This document shows, one piece after another, positions 11,684-22,700 of a DNA stretch of 64,000 bases. The translations under genes and the position numbers were made by a program. How positions within the stretch are numbered: the stretch's first letter is position 1; every line of letters starts with the position of its first letter. This DNA is from Ottelia alismoides (Eukaryota; Streptophyta; Magnoliopsida; Alismatales; Hydrocharitaceae): contig JAZKJV010000295.1 in the NCBI GenBank assembly GCA_037367405.1, positions 868,001-932,000 of the forward strand, in the 5' to 3' direction. A model generated the notes under the pieces. The model searched no databases, was not told the origin of the DNA, and worked only from the letters and a program-made list of their open reading frames with translations.

Positions 11684-13402
11684 TTTCTGAAATTAAGAAT
11701 GCACTACATTAGAACATATAATCATACATTCAATTTATGATATTTAATTAAGGAATTTTAAATCAAATTATTCTTGCTCTGTCAACTATGAAAGTTTATT
11801 CCCTTAATCACTTTCAAAGTAAGAGATATACTTACCGCTATATCTCAAGCAAGAACTGGGATCTCCTCTTTATCTTTGTCACATCCCAATAATATGAGAA
11901 TCTGCAACTCCAATAAAGAGAAGTGGGAACATATTCCGCCTTGCAAGTCCAACTTGCATTTTCCAATTCCAACTTTAACACCCGGGCCCACCATCCCTAA
12001 GGTGATGTTGACCCGTCGTTAATTAAACCAACCGTCAACAGGAATAGTACTCACTATGTGCAATCCAATATCGTCCCAATAATATGAGGATCTGATATTG
12101 GGGTCACTACGCATACGGCCTTACTCTTTCAAGAAGTAAAGAGCCCGATCTAGATGCGCTTGCATATAGGAGCTGTCACTTCGTACATGCGTCTCCTATA
12201 TGCAATCCTTGGCGACGGGAACCCTTCACCTTGACGGGAGACCATGGATGTCACTTATGTGATCCTCCAACTCTTATTCAAATTTTAATCAATTATCATG
12301 AATCATATTCATATAATTAATTCTTCCAAGAGAAATAATAACTCTATTCATAATAGAGTGTTTCAATTGGACATAACTAATTCAATCATATTACATTAAT
12401 TATCAATCCAATTCAATCAACAAACTTGATTGTTTTTACTTGAATATATATGGTATTATTTCAAAATACGTATTAATTCAAATTTTAATAATTAGAAAAA
12501 TATATCATGATCTCTTAGGCATCATTCGTTCCCTACCCGCTGTCATGGCCAGTACCAGCAGGAGTGGGACAAGCCGCAACCAGTGCGACCTGCTACCCCA
12601 GCGATCCCCAACTAGACACCATATCCGCCTCAGGAAAAAACAATGCTGAGTCAATCACTTTATACTTGAGATGATTATCTGTTCTTCAACTAAAATTATA
12701 CCATATAGTAATAATCAAAACATTTTTTGATTACAAGGAAATTTGCTAGACAAATTCCCAATCCTATTCAAGCAAATAGTTTGATGATTGTGTTTCCAAT
12801 TATGATCTAGATCAAATCTAATCAATTTGGTTGAGGCCAAGTCAATTAAGGAAATAATAATCATTAAATATTTATCAAATATTTTCCATAATTATTTAAT
12901 GAAATTAACAATTAATTTCACTAATTGACAATCACATGGTTCTTGACTAGAACTGTAATTTCAGCAGTGACCCCTACTTACTAAAATTTACATATCTCAA
13001 TCAATTTAAATTCAAATTAGACAGAATCAATTTTCAAAGATTGCTAATTTGATTTAGGACAGAACCTAAGTGATATTTCACATATTTCGAGGCAGATCTA
13101 AACAATAATTAACTCATTAATCATGTTAAGATTTGTAGTTCCCGCAACAGTGAATACATGTTCATTAAAACAACCATATCTCGAGCAAACAAAATCCAAA
13201 TTACGTAAACTCAGATCCTATGGTTTCCTTATTTAATGGGGAACAATATACAGGTGATTAATTAGTGCTTAAATAATTTAAACATGGCCGAATTTATTCA
13301 CTAAATACAAGTGCGAAAATCGAATGCGACAAAAACTTTTGCGACCTTAACGAACCCAAGTCATCCTAGGTTTGCGGATCATATCCAAACCCTTCGACCT
13401 AA

Positions 13403-13415
13403 GGCTCTGATACCA
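13403..13415 (-). other. primer-binding site (tRNA-iMet) of the 10.7-kb Copia element
   Basis: On the minus strand this reads TGGTATCAGAGCC, the standard plant Copia primer site complementary to the 3' end of initiator methionine tRNA. It lies two bases inside the 5' LTR and fixes the direction of the element as minus. Confidence 0.92.
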
Positions 13416-13417
13416 CT

Positions 13418-15939
13418 TGAAGGATATGGAATAATCTTCAAGCGCATCACGAAAGCATGAGCGTCGTATCGAATACGACGAAGAACGACTAGTCGTACTA
13501 GTTGTTCTATGCAGCGGAATTTAAAAATTTTCATGCGATGAAACCACATGATCTAAGAACGATTCTCGGATCGTTTCATCTATAACCGCAACAAGTAGAA
13601 AGGAATACCTCTTGAAGCGTGGTTGATCGAGTCTCTACGAAAAGAGACCTCCTGTCTCAAGTCCGATCGTCGGAGAAGAAGCTTGCGAGCGCGGGGATGA
13701 GTCGCGTGATCCTCGCAATCCAATGAGTTGATCCAAGCAAGGGGAACTCCTGATCTCGTCGTACGAGATCGAATGTCTTCTTCGCGAGAGTAGCACTCCA
13801 AGAAGACGGAGAAACGAAGAAAGTCGAAGTAGTGGCGCAGTGGCGATGGCGTCGACGGCCTCCTCTAGGGTTTGGTGGATGGCCACCAAGGAGAGAGGGA
13901 GAGAGACTTGACGTGTGGGAGAGAAAAAGAGAGAGAGATGTGCTTGAAAAGCATAGCCTTAGAGAGCATGATATGCCTCTCTATTTATAGGGTTTTAGGA
14001 TCCATGGATCTCAATCCATGTGACATATAAAATCAATGGATGAGATTGATTTATGTCTAATCCAATGGTCAAGATTGTTGTTGGTAAAAACCAACAACTT
14101 ATGATTTAATTTAGATCAAATATATTTGATAAATAAAATATACATCAATCTTAAAATTAAACCAATCAAATAAGGATGCAATTGACATAGATATTACATC
14201 TCCCATGTCAACATGGTGGACGGCCACCAATTCCATATAGGACTTGGTATCCGTCCACATGTTACCATGTGGAGGCAATCTCAAGAGATTTCATGAGATT
14301 GCATGTCTCCATGGAATCTCCTTTATTTAATCCCAACAACTTTTGTTGTGATTTATTCTTCAAAATAATTCATAATTAATTTAGAGAATATCGAAATCTT
14401 TCCATTGGAAATTTGTGAATCACATTCACAATCCAAAATAAAATATAATTTACATTTTCAATTAATTACACAATGTGTATCCAATACACATTAATAATTA
14501 ATAAACAAATATAAACTATAATTAACTCTCTCTAATACATTATGAATCACATTTATAATATATTATGAATAATTGGATATTGCTATCACATTATTCTTAT
14601 CCACAATAATTAAATCACATTTAATTACATTGGATAATTTCCACACACATCAAGATAATTAAATCACATTTAATTATCAATTTCTCAATGCTTAGATCTT
14701 ATGGAATTATTCTTGAACCCTTTCAAGAATAATGCGATTTCTCCGCAGATACTTGGAGATAATGATAGGGCGACTATATTGTTCCACGTATAGTGACTTG
14801 GATATTGAGATCACATCTCAAATCCAGATCCCATGGACCTCCCATAGATCCTTGATTAAATCAAGGCCGTAAACCTAATCTTCTCATTGCATCTGAATCT
14901 CATTCAGATCAATGTCCAATACATGGACAAAGATTAGGTCACTTCTCTACTGAGAGGAGTCACTAAAATCCAGACCTGTTTCATCACTCCCTCGGAATGG
15001 AAGAGTCATGGTTATACAATCGTTTATGATCACATCACCCTCAAGTATTACCAACACCTGTACATCCTGCATACTGGAAGACCTATGATCAGCCTGAAGA
15101 TATAGATCACTTTTACACTGTCATCTTCAGGGCTTGATCACTAAGTTTCTCATTCTTGGTCATTGGGATTTGGTATAGATCATATGCTTTCACAAAGCAT
15201 ATATTTTACCTTCAAATTCATGTCATGCTTCCAAAGCACGACGACCATGCACGGAATTTGATCAGTCCCAATACCTCATGAGTGAGCTCATGTCTCCCGG
15301 TTCACAAGTGAACCTGTATGATCCCTTTGAGAGATCATATTACTCATATGTCCTTACATGCACACCAGCTCGCCGGTGTATAGACCTTGGTTAGGTCATC
15401 AACTTATTGGTCTGTCAAATGTACACACTCAGATATATAGCAACACATCTGTCTCTGGTCAGAGGATGTGTGCCTATGCTGTGACAGTATTCAACATAGA
15501 TCTTTGGTTATCTCAATCTCGTTAAGTCAACCCATTTACTCAACTAACCTGATACCTCCGAATCACTATTCCCATGCAGAGGACCTGCATCAAGAGGTCG
15601 ATCAGATATCAGACTAATGAGAAAGGATTGCCATCTCCTACTCAGGCTGGAGAACATCACTTGACAATCATTTGATGATGCTTGATGAGTCCTCTATCTA
15701 ACTCCTTAGATATTCATCCAAGCATCAACCTCTATGATTCAATCAATGAATAAACAGCTGTATGATTATCAAGTTGGCTATGGTACATAACCCTCATTGT
15801 ACAGAGGGACCTTATAGTGCATTCATTCATTCAATCTCAGAAAGGGAGTGAAACATAATCAATAACTTTTATTGATAAATCATTTATTAAAATAACATTT
15901 ATTGCAGGAATGGTTCGCCTCGGGCTCGCATTGCTAACA
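13418..15939 (-). repeat. Copia 5' LTR (right copy), 2522 bp
   Basis: This is the partner of 5242-7767, with TG..CA ends at 13418 and 15939, followed directly by the aagtg target duplication. As the 5' LTR of a minus-strand element it should hold the promoter. Differences from the other LTR are scattered substitutions and small indels, not blocks. Confidence 0.92.
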
Positions 15940-16157
15940 AAGTGGGATGACTTTCAACCCTTTTTTTAATGTAATTCCCCTTGTGTCTCCAAAGATAACG
16001 TTCATTTACATTGGAGATGGACGAAACCAACCCAAGGGGCACAAGTGATAATTGTCGAAGAAGTCAAGGGTACCGCTAATATTCCAAAAAAGAGAAGCAT
16101 ATAACTGTTATCGCAATATCTCAAAGGAGATCAACTGATAAAAAACCCTTAAAAGTA

Positions 16158-16490
16158 CAACTACCTGGCTTAATCTATTAAACCTGTGAGTAGCATGGTG
16201 GGATTCTACTTTATCATTCATATAGAATCATGAAAAAATATGTTGCCAATTTTTTTACAAGTCAATGGTAAAACATCTGCTGCTAGGAGATTTACCTCTC
16301 ATGCATTTGGCATATTTTGGAAGATGTCTTCTTTTGAGTAATACGGGTTCGCTACAATGAATAAATGAGTTCATTTCATCTTATATTTTTGATGGATTTT
16401 TTTTGGCAGGATAAATGTAGGATAGTTGGACATATTCCTATTTATTTTTTCTTATTCTTGAAAAATATGATATTGATGTTTGTTATTGTT
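16158..16490. other. intergenic, nothing recognised
   Basis: This lies between the right target duplication of the MULE and the next repeat-like region. It is AT-rich, with no open frame of note and no recognised element. Confidence 0.5.
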
Positions 16491-16494
16491 GAAT

Positions 16495-18500
16495 AATCGA
16501 CACGAATCCCCGTAAACTTTTGCAATTACATCACAACCCTCAAATCTTATTGGTCATACCATGATCCATACAAACTTACTCGTTTAATTTATATCCTTAC
16601 TGCCAACTAATCCACTAATCTAATCTTCTTGAGTTGATCAAACCATACCCACTTTTTTTAGAACAATCCAACGGTTCATACAAAAAGTTTTTTCTTTCTT
16701 CTTCCTTCTCACCCCATCCTAGAGAGCAAAGATGAAGGTCGTCACCTTCTTCCCTGGCCTTGTCGGGATGCCTCTGTCGCCGCGACCCACCCTTCCAGAT
16801 TGTGATTGTACATGGCAACATTGTGAATGTTGGTCCTAATCTCGTCGTAGTGGTCGGTATTTGGCCACCCAATCTCGATCCATGATGATGGGGATTTTGT
16901 GGGAACACGGAGCCTCGCCATGACAACTTCAGTCACATCATCAAATTGTTGGTCAAGGAGGGCATAATTGAGCTTTACTGTTCATGAGTTCTTTAAGCAT
17001 CCATTAAGCAAGAGGAGCATGACGAGCATATGAAGCAAAGGAAGTAAGATTTCATAATGGCGATGATGTCATCACAGAAGGCACACGGACGAAGGAGGGA
17101 AGGAAGCGGAGAGGGTGTCCATGGCGTGGGTGGCGTCGAGCTTGATGTAGCGCATGAAAAGAACGATATGTGTCGTGCAAAGGTTGGACGTTAGTACGTT
17201 ACAGTGACAAGGAAGGGATATATGGAGTTCCAAGGGAGAGGATCTTGTTGCCGATGAGACAGAAGCATGTCGTGCCGTGGGGCGAAGCAAGAGTTCTCCA
17301 CTAACAGATCATAAACTAGAGCTACATGAACAGAGTATATGTCTTCTTCAAAGAACAGACCCGGATTTCCAGAAGCAAGAGTTCTCCATCTTCCTAAGAA
17401 CATCCAATCGAACCAAAATGAAATTGCGAAGAGAAAAGCAGAAGCAGAATCTAAAACTACTAGTCCGTCGTAAAATCAAATCACTTCAGAAAGACATGGA
17501 GTTGATTAAAGTGCGTGCAGGCTCAATATCACCTTCGTCGTCAAGATGTGCAGGTGGGGATCATCGGCAATGTCAAAATTCGGAGTACTTGCTCCACAGC
17601 CAATCCTTTGAAGTAGTGGCTCCAAAATTCCAATGCATACGTAGATGACACCACTAGGTAGCGCACGTGCAAGGCAGAGTGGGGGCACGATAGGGGGAGG
17701 CGAGGCAAGGAAAAGGGCTGCAGTGGTAGCTGAAGGAGGAGGATGCACTTGGAGCAAACTCAATATTTAACCGTAAGCAAATCGGGAGTGTTGTGAAAAC
17801 AGGGATTTGTTTGTGGGAGAAGATGATTACATCACCCACCGCCCTTCCCCGGCGACTGTACCGTCGGCTCTGTCTGCGTCACCATCCGTGATCTCGAGCC
17901 TGATGCCTCCCAGCCGAGGTTCGTCAGCTACCATGTCGCTAGGCCATCAGGAAAGGGCACAGACTTGCTCAACTTCTCCTAAAAGTTCGGAGAACCGTTG
18001 ATGGTCTCACGTCAGGCGGAGCCCGTCACGGCATACATTGCGTATCCGCCTGCCAGATGGGGGTATATTCAAGAGTATACAGATATAGTACCTGGGGGTA
18101 TGCACCGTCGCAAGGCTATGGTTACAGTGCATCGGCCGCGCGCGACAAGGGGATGCTCGGGATGGGGGCGGGGCTGCTGGGAGATGATGCCGGGGATGGA
18201 AGAAGGATACTCTTGTAAATTTAATAAACGAAAAATTCAGCTTTTTTTTACGGAATCCGATTCGGCTTAAGGGATAAATGAAAGTGAGTGAACTGGTTCG
18301 TAGTAAGAATTAGCAAGTTGTATAGTTTATATGATAGTTACAAAGAGTTCAAGGTCAGGAGGATAATTTGCAAAATTTTTAAGATTTTTGGTATAAAAAT
18401 CCTTAAAAATACTGCATGACTCCTAGAGTAAATATGAAAGTTTCAGAGGTTTGGTGTAATTGTAAAGTTTATAAGGATCATGGTGTGAATTTTTCAATCA
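16495..18500 (+). mobile_element. possible second gene-carrying MULE
   Basis: The ends are weakly inverted copies. The left has CACGAATCCCCGTAAACTTT followed by GCAATTACATCACAACCC (16501 onward). The complement of the right end (about 18445-18495) has CACCATGATCCTTATAAACT followed by TTACAATTACACCAAACC. A further related copy lies at about 16553-16600. The wording of these ends is close to the MULE-type MITE at 3961-4198. The interior holds GC-rich gene-like pieces including a C2-domain fragment. I found no convincing 9-bp target duplication, so the element and its boundaries are uncertain. Confidence 0.4.
17829..18218 (+). pseudogene. SRC2-like C2-domain protein, decayed fragment
   Basis: One plus-strand frame reads DCTVGSVCVTIRDLEPD, then FVSYHVARPSGKGTDLLNFS, an in-frame stop and KFGEP. 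This matches the end of the C2 domain of plant SRC2-type proteins, where a RRPSGKP-x-GVLNFSYKF segment is typical. Downstream, after frame changes, come proline/tyrosine-rich pieces (YPPARWGY) and a glycine-rich C-terminal tail (GYGYSASAARDKGMLGMGAG then LLGDDAGD), again as in SRC2. SRC2 proteins are calcium/lipid-binding, membrane-associated and cold- or defence-linked. The N-terminal part of the C2 domain is not recognisable. Stops and frameshifts make this a pseudogene, most likely captured by a transposon. Confidence 0.6.
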
Positions 18501-19178
18501 AAAAATAGGGTATTAATTATTATAAAGCATGTTGTGTAAATACGTGATAAGAATAATCATTATTTAAAGAGGGGAAAGGAATAAATTTTCTTATCCTTAT
18601 TACGAGAAAATGCGACTTACCATTTTTATCACAAGTGCAAAGACTCCAAAAATCTTGTTTGGATGCTGTATACTTTTCTTCTACCCTGAGATGAGATAGA
18701 TGATTTTTATCCGAGGACAAACTATCACAAAATAAAATGATCACGCCATAATTATATGGATGTTTACAATATATATATCCATTAATTATCCCCTAAATCA
18801 ATCTAAACCCTAGTCATTACTTTTCCTCCTTATTTCGCTTATCTCATCTGACGTAGCCATTGAGGGAAGTTGATGGCGAATTCCACATCAATATGATAAA
18901 ATCCATCTTCTGTTTGACGCGCTTGCAAAAGAAAAACGAAGGCAAACAAAGAAATGGGAAAATTTTTCCTTACCCCCAAACTCGGAGACCCCTCGAAAAT
19001 GTCCCCTCCAAAGCTGACTCCAACGCAGACTGAAAATTAGCCACTTTGCCATCGCAATCAGACACACCGCCCTTAGCTACACCATATTGTTAATGTTCTC
19101 TTGCGGACCATCTCATCGCCCTCCCCAATCACCCAGGCTTCCCCGCCATCGCCACTCCACCCAACACCACGTCCGCTA
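18501..19178 (+). promoter_or_regulatory. presumed promoter and 5' leader of SCAI
   Basis: No other gene lies between the repeat-like region and the SCAI start codon. Composition changes from AT-rich (18500-18800, with a TATATATAT run near 18770) to C-rich within the last 250 bases before the ATG, as is common for plant 5' leaders. I cannot place the transcription start or a TATA box with confidence. Confidence 0.35.
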
Positions 19179-19736
19179 ATGGCCGATTCCGATGGAAGCG
19201 GCGGCGGCGCCGCCTCCGCCTACCGCACCTTCCGCTCCCTCGTGGAGCGCTCCGACAGGAAATTCGCCCGCGTCCGCGACATCCCTCCTCACGCCGCTGG
19301 CGGAGCCGCCGCAGCACACTGTTTCCGCAAGGCCTTCAAGGCTTACACCCGCGTCTGGCGCTTCCAGCAGGAGCACCGTGCGTCTCTCATGGAGGGCGGC
19401 ATGCGGCGGTGGGAGATTGGTGAGGCGGCATCGCGGATCGGGCAGCTATACTATGGGCAGTACATCAGGACCAGCGAGACGAGGTTCCTCCTCGAGGCCT
19501 ACGTCTTCTACGAGGCGATACTGAGCAGGGGATACTTCGACGACGGCAGGAAGGGCAAGGGGAAGACTGTCGAAGGCGCGCGGGGGAAGGCCGCTGATCT
19601 GGGGGTCAGGGGGAAGGAGCTGAGGTTCTACGCGAGGTTTATCGTCGTCGCTCTGCTGATGGATCGGACAGAGGTGGTAAGGCAACTCGTGGAGAGGTTC
19701 CGGGGCGTTCTAGAGGACTGCAGGCTCTCCTTCCCG
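19179..19736 (+). CDS. SCAI: SCAI exon 1
   Basis: 186 codons, starting MADSDGSGGGAASAYRTF and ending LEDCRLSFP before the donor CCCG|GTATCT. The ATG at 19179 is chosen because it directly precedes the conserved N-terminal sequence; the open frame reaches back to a TTG at 19101, but that part is low-complexity and has no ATG. The exon is far more GC-rich than the rest of the gene, as in many monocot first exons. Confidence 0.9.
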
Positions 19737-22700
19737 GTATCTTCCTGCCTTCTTTTTCTTTCTGTTGACTGCAGGCTCTGATTTTATTTTCAAACTCTTC
19801 TCTCACTTTTGCTTCGGATGCGAGGGGCTGGGGCGGAAAGTCCTAGTGGAAATTCCGTGAAGTTTTAAGTCGATTGGGATGTTTTTAGGGTACAAATGAG
19901 GGGTCCTTGATGTTTAGCTGCCTGCCTTTGTCATAATTATTAGCCAGACTGTGGGTTTCATTTAGCAGAAAGCTAGTTAGGAGATTAAAGAAATGATCTT
20001 GACAATGATAGTGGCCACACGAAACCCGAGAATTTGGTGAGTTTTTTTCGTAGAGAAATTATGGACTACCGGGGCTAACGTGGTAAGAAAGATATGTTTG
20101 GTTCATGCTACTCCTTAGCAGCTTATCGTACTCTGGTACAAGAGCTTTCTGATCTAGATCTTTTCTGCGATATCCCATAATTGTTGTTGTCAGCACAATT
20201 TCTTTTAGGCCAAACGATGACCAGTAGGAACCAAACAGGAGATCCCTGATCTGGATGGGTCTCTGATGTTTTTCATGCTTCTTTCTGAAATTTGGTGTGA
20301 GTGGATCGACAGCCAAGAGAGCCTAAATGGACCGCAAATAGCCTCAGGTTTCAGGCAGGTTCTGGTTCTGCTTCAGCTTCAGCCTCAGATGGCTGAAGTT
20401 CTCGGGCTTGCGGGACGGCTTAGTGACAGGACTGTCCTCGCTACCAGCTCCTCTGTCGTGCTATCAATCACTATTCTGATTCTCTTTACGGATGAGATCA
20501 ATCCTAAATCCGCATACATACGCATATGATTCCCTCTGAAATTGGTCTCTGTCTGGCTTCACCTGATGTCTCGGATGCTTCAGGGAGCATGTAGGATTCG
20601 ACCCTTTCATCTGTGAGGTCGATCCCAGATAAGTTGCTAACGACAAAAGTGAGTGAGCATTAGACCGGGGGAAGATCTTAGATATTGGGAGGCAGGATGA
20701 GCTAATTATATATTCAAGCTGGGTTCTAGAATATGCTAGCCTCTAGTAGTGGGTCAGGAGTGGCGTAGACTCCTGCTTCTGGTGCCGTTGAGGTCCGCTT
20801 TGAGAATGCCACCCTCCTTTTACGCCTCTTTCCGACTCTGATATGAGACTGGCCCCTTACCTCAACACTGCGCTTTCTCTCTCGCTTTTCCTCGCGCTCG
20901 CGCGTCAATCAAGCCTCAAAAAAGAGGTCATTGCTGTGGCGAGGGAGTTTACGGAAGGTACCTTTGACTTCAAAAGAATTGACAAATTCGTCATTTTCCT
21001 TCCAAAGGGATTTTCTATGCAGAGTGGACGACTACCTTACAATATCTTTCTATTGTCAGTGTTAGGTAGCTGACAACCTGTGTAAAATTGGCGGAACCAT
21101 TTTTAACATGGATTAATTATTCGCTGTGGCGGTTTGGATCATTGGTCCCAGCAGTGTTGAGATCCAGTGAGGTGCTTTCGGTGTCGACGTTTTGCTCATA
21201 CTAGCAGGTCTTGCCCGTTCTCAGCCGGCGACGACTCGCAGCTGATCGGGATGGGGGGGGGGGTGCGGAAGCGATCTTCCCGGGGTCCTCTGACGTGGGT
21301 TTGGTCTCCAATGCTCGCTTCAAGGGGGACGTCGCGCAAGTTTTGCCTTGGAAGGTGCTGGCCAGGGGACTTTCGCGTGGTAAGGCCACTGGGACCCATT
21401 TGGGGACTTCGGGTCAGAAGATGCATATCGGGGATCCGGGCGGTGTTTCGGAGGCGGCGAGTCCGGGTTCGGATGCAGTGGAACTCCTCAACGACACGAC
21501 TGCGCAGGTTGTCTCCCCTCCTCTTGTTGTTGTGGTCGTCGCTGCACCAGATCGGGAGGTGCGAGGCGGGAAGGAGGGGGGGGCGCCTTCTTGGGATGCT
21601 TCACCGGCGCGGGATGTTTGGCCCGAACAGGCGGGGCTTGCGGAAGATGGTCCTGAGGTCCTGCTGGCTTCCGCATCGGCGACGATTCAAGATTGCTCGG
21701 GAGAGGTTGCGGGGAGCCCAACAGCGTCGGCGATGGTGTCATTTCAACCTAGGAAGATGGATGGGGACTTGTGGGGAGGGGGTGCGGTCTCTCTTCAGGG
21801 CGGTTCGGCAGGGATCCACCATTTGGGGATGCGGGGGGAGCCTTCTGGAGAAGCAGACAGGTTCGGGGCGTTGTATATGCGGAGACGAACTGGGCGATCA
21901 GAGAGAAGAAGGCGAAGGGCAGTGCTTATGGCTTCTCCCTCTTTGCAGATTTCGCCCCGTAGGTTACAACCAAATGACCGGGAGTTACTGACGATGCTCA
22001 ACCGCTTTGGGCTGCTGGACAGATGCATTGCCGAAAGGTTGGGGGTGATCCCTCCTAGGACGTCAGCGTGAGTTACACATTTATGAAGATACTTTCTTGG
22101 AATGCCAGGGGTTAGGTCTCCTCGAGAAACGGCTGGCGATCAAGAACTTTTTGTTGGAAGCGGGGGTTGATGTTTTCATGTTTCAGGAGACTAAGTTATC
22201 AGGGTGTGAGGGCAAGATCTGCAGGGAGCTAGGTGGGGGGGGGAACGGTTTAAAGTGGCTGAGCTGGAAGCCTAGGGGGCTGCGGGCGGGGCCCTCACGG
22301 GCTGGTTGAGGGATGTGTACGAGTTTGCGGGGGTGTCGAAGTCGCCTTTCTGCCTTTCCGTGACCCTGAGAAGACGGGGAGACATGATGACTTTGGTGGC
22401 TACCAATGTGTATGGCCCGACTGGGGCGGCTGGGAGGTCTTTAACGACAGACTTGGAGGAGGTAGGGGTGTCTTTTCCACGGGTTTTTGGATCGTGGGTG
22501 GTGACCTCAACGTTATGCTGCTCCCCGATGATGTGCCGAATTCGAGGGGGGGGGGAGATCCGGATTCCGAGAGCTTTAGAAGGGTGGCACATTCCTTGGG
22601 GCTGTCCAGCTTCGACGCGGTTGGCTGCTCATTTACGTGGAGGAATGTTAGAGCGAGGTCAAGGCTTGACCGTTTCCCGCTTTCTACCAAGGTGATGGAC

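Larger units (their letters stand above)
5242..15939 (-). mobile_element. complete but inactive Copia element, 2.5-kb LTRs
   Basis: The element is 10,698 bp and reads on the minus strand. It has two LTRs, a primer site complementary to tRNA-iMet at 13403-13415 (TGGTATCAGAGCC on the minus strand, two bases inside the LTR), and a polypurine tract at about 7768-7777 next to the other LTR. Between them lie, in minus-strand order, gag with a CCHC knuckle, protease, integrase, reverse transcriptase and RNase H: the Copia order. Stops, a frameshift and a changed reverse-transcriptase active site show that it can no longer make its proteins. The LTRs differ at roughly one base in twenty where I compared them, so the insertion is not recent. 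I do not assign a lineage firmly. Confidence 0.93.
4410..16148 (+). mobile_element. gene-carrying non-autonomous MULE, split by a Copia insertion
   Basis: Perfect 9-bp direct repeats, ttaaaagta, flank the element at 4401-4409 and 16149-16157. The terminal inverted repeats are about 140 bp (about 4410-4545 and 16013-16148). Both ends start GGGTTTTT, share an imperfect block with a ttgcaatatc/ttgcgataac core, then the segment CTTTTTTGGAATATTA. Removing the 10,698-bp Copia element and its 5-bp duplication leaves about 1036 bp, too small to encode a transposase. The interior carries a short gene-like frame (4915-5082) and GC-rich sequence, the layout of a Pack-MULE. Both ends are intact, so the host element was complete when the Copia element landed. 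Confidence 0.8.

Noticed and set aside
19101..19178. Upstream extension of the SCAI frame from 19101
   Set aside because: It starts at TTG, not ATG, and encodes low-complexity Ser/Pro sequence. The first ATG in frame, at 19179, directly precedes the conserved N-terminus.
20090..20245. Possible MITE with TGTTTGGTTC ends in the proximal intron
   Set aside because: Only about 10 bp of inverted match and no target duplication, so it is not listed as an element of its own.
21196..21742. Minus-strand frames within the LINE
   Set aside because: They are reverse-strand shadows of LINE ORF1, which has a zinc knuckle on the plus strand and the expected position before ORF2.
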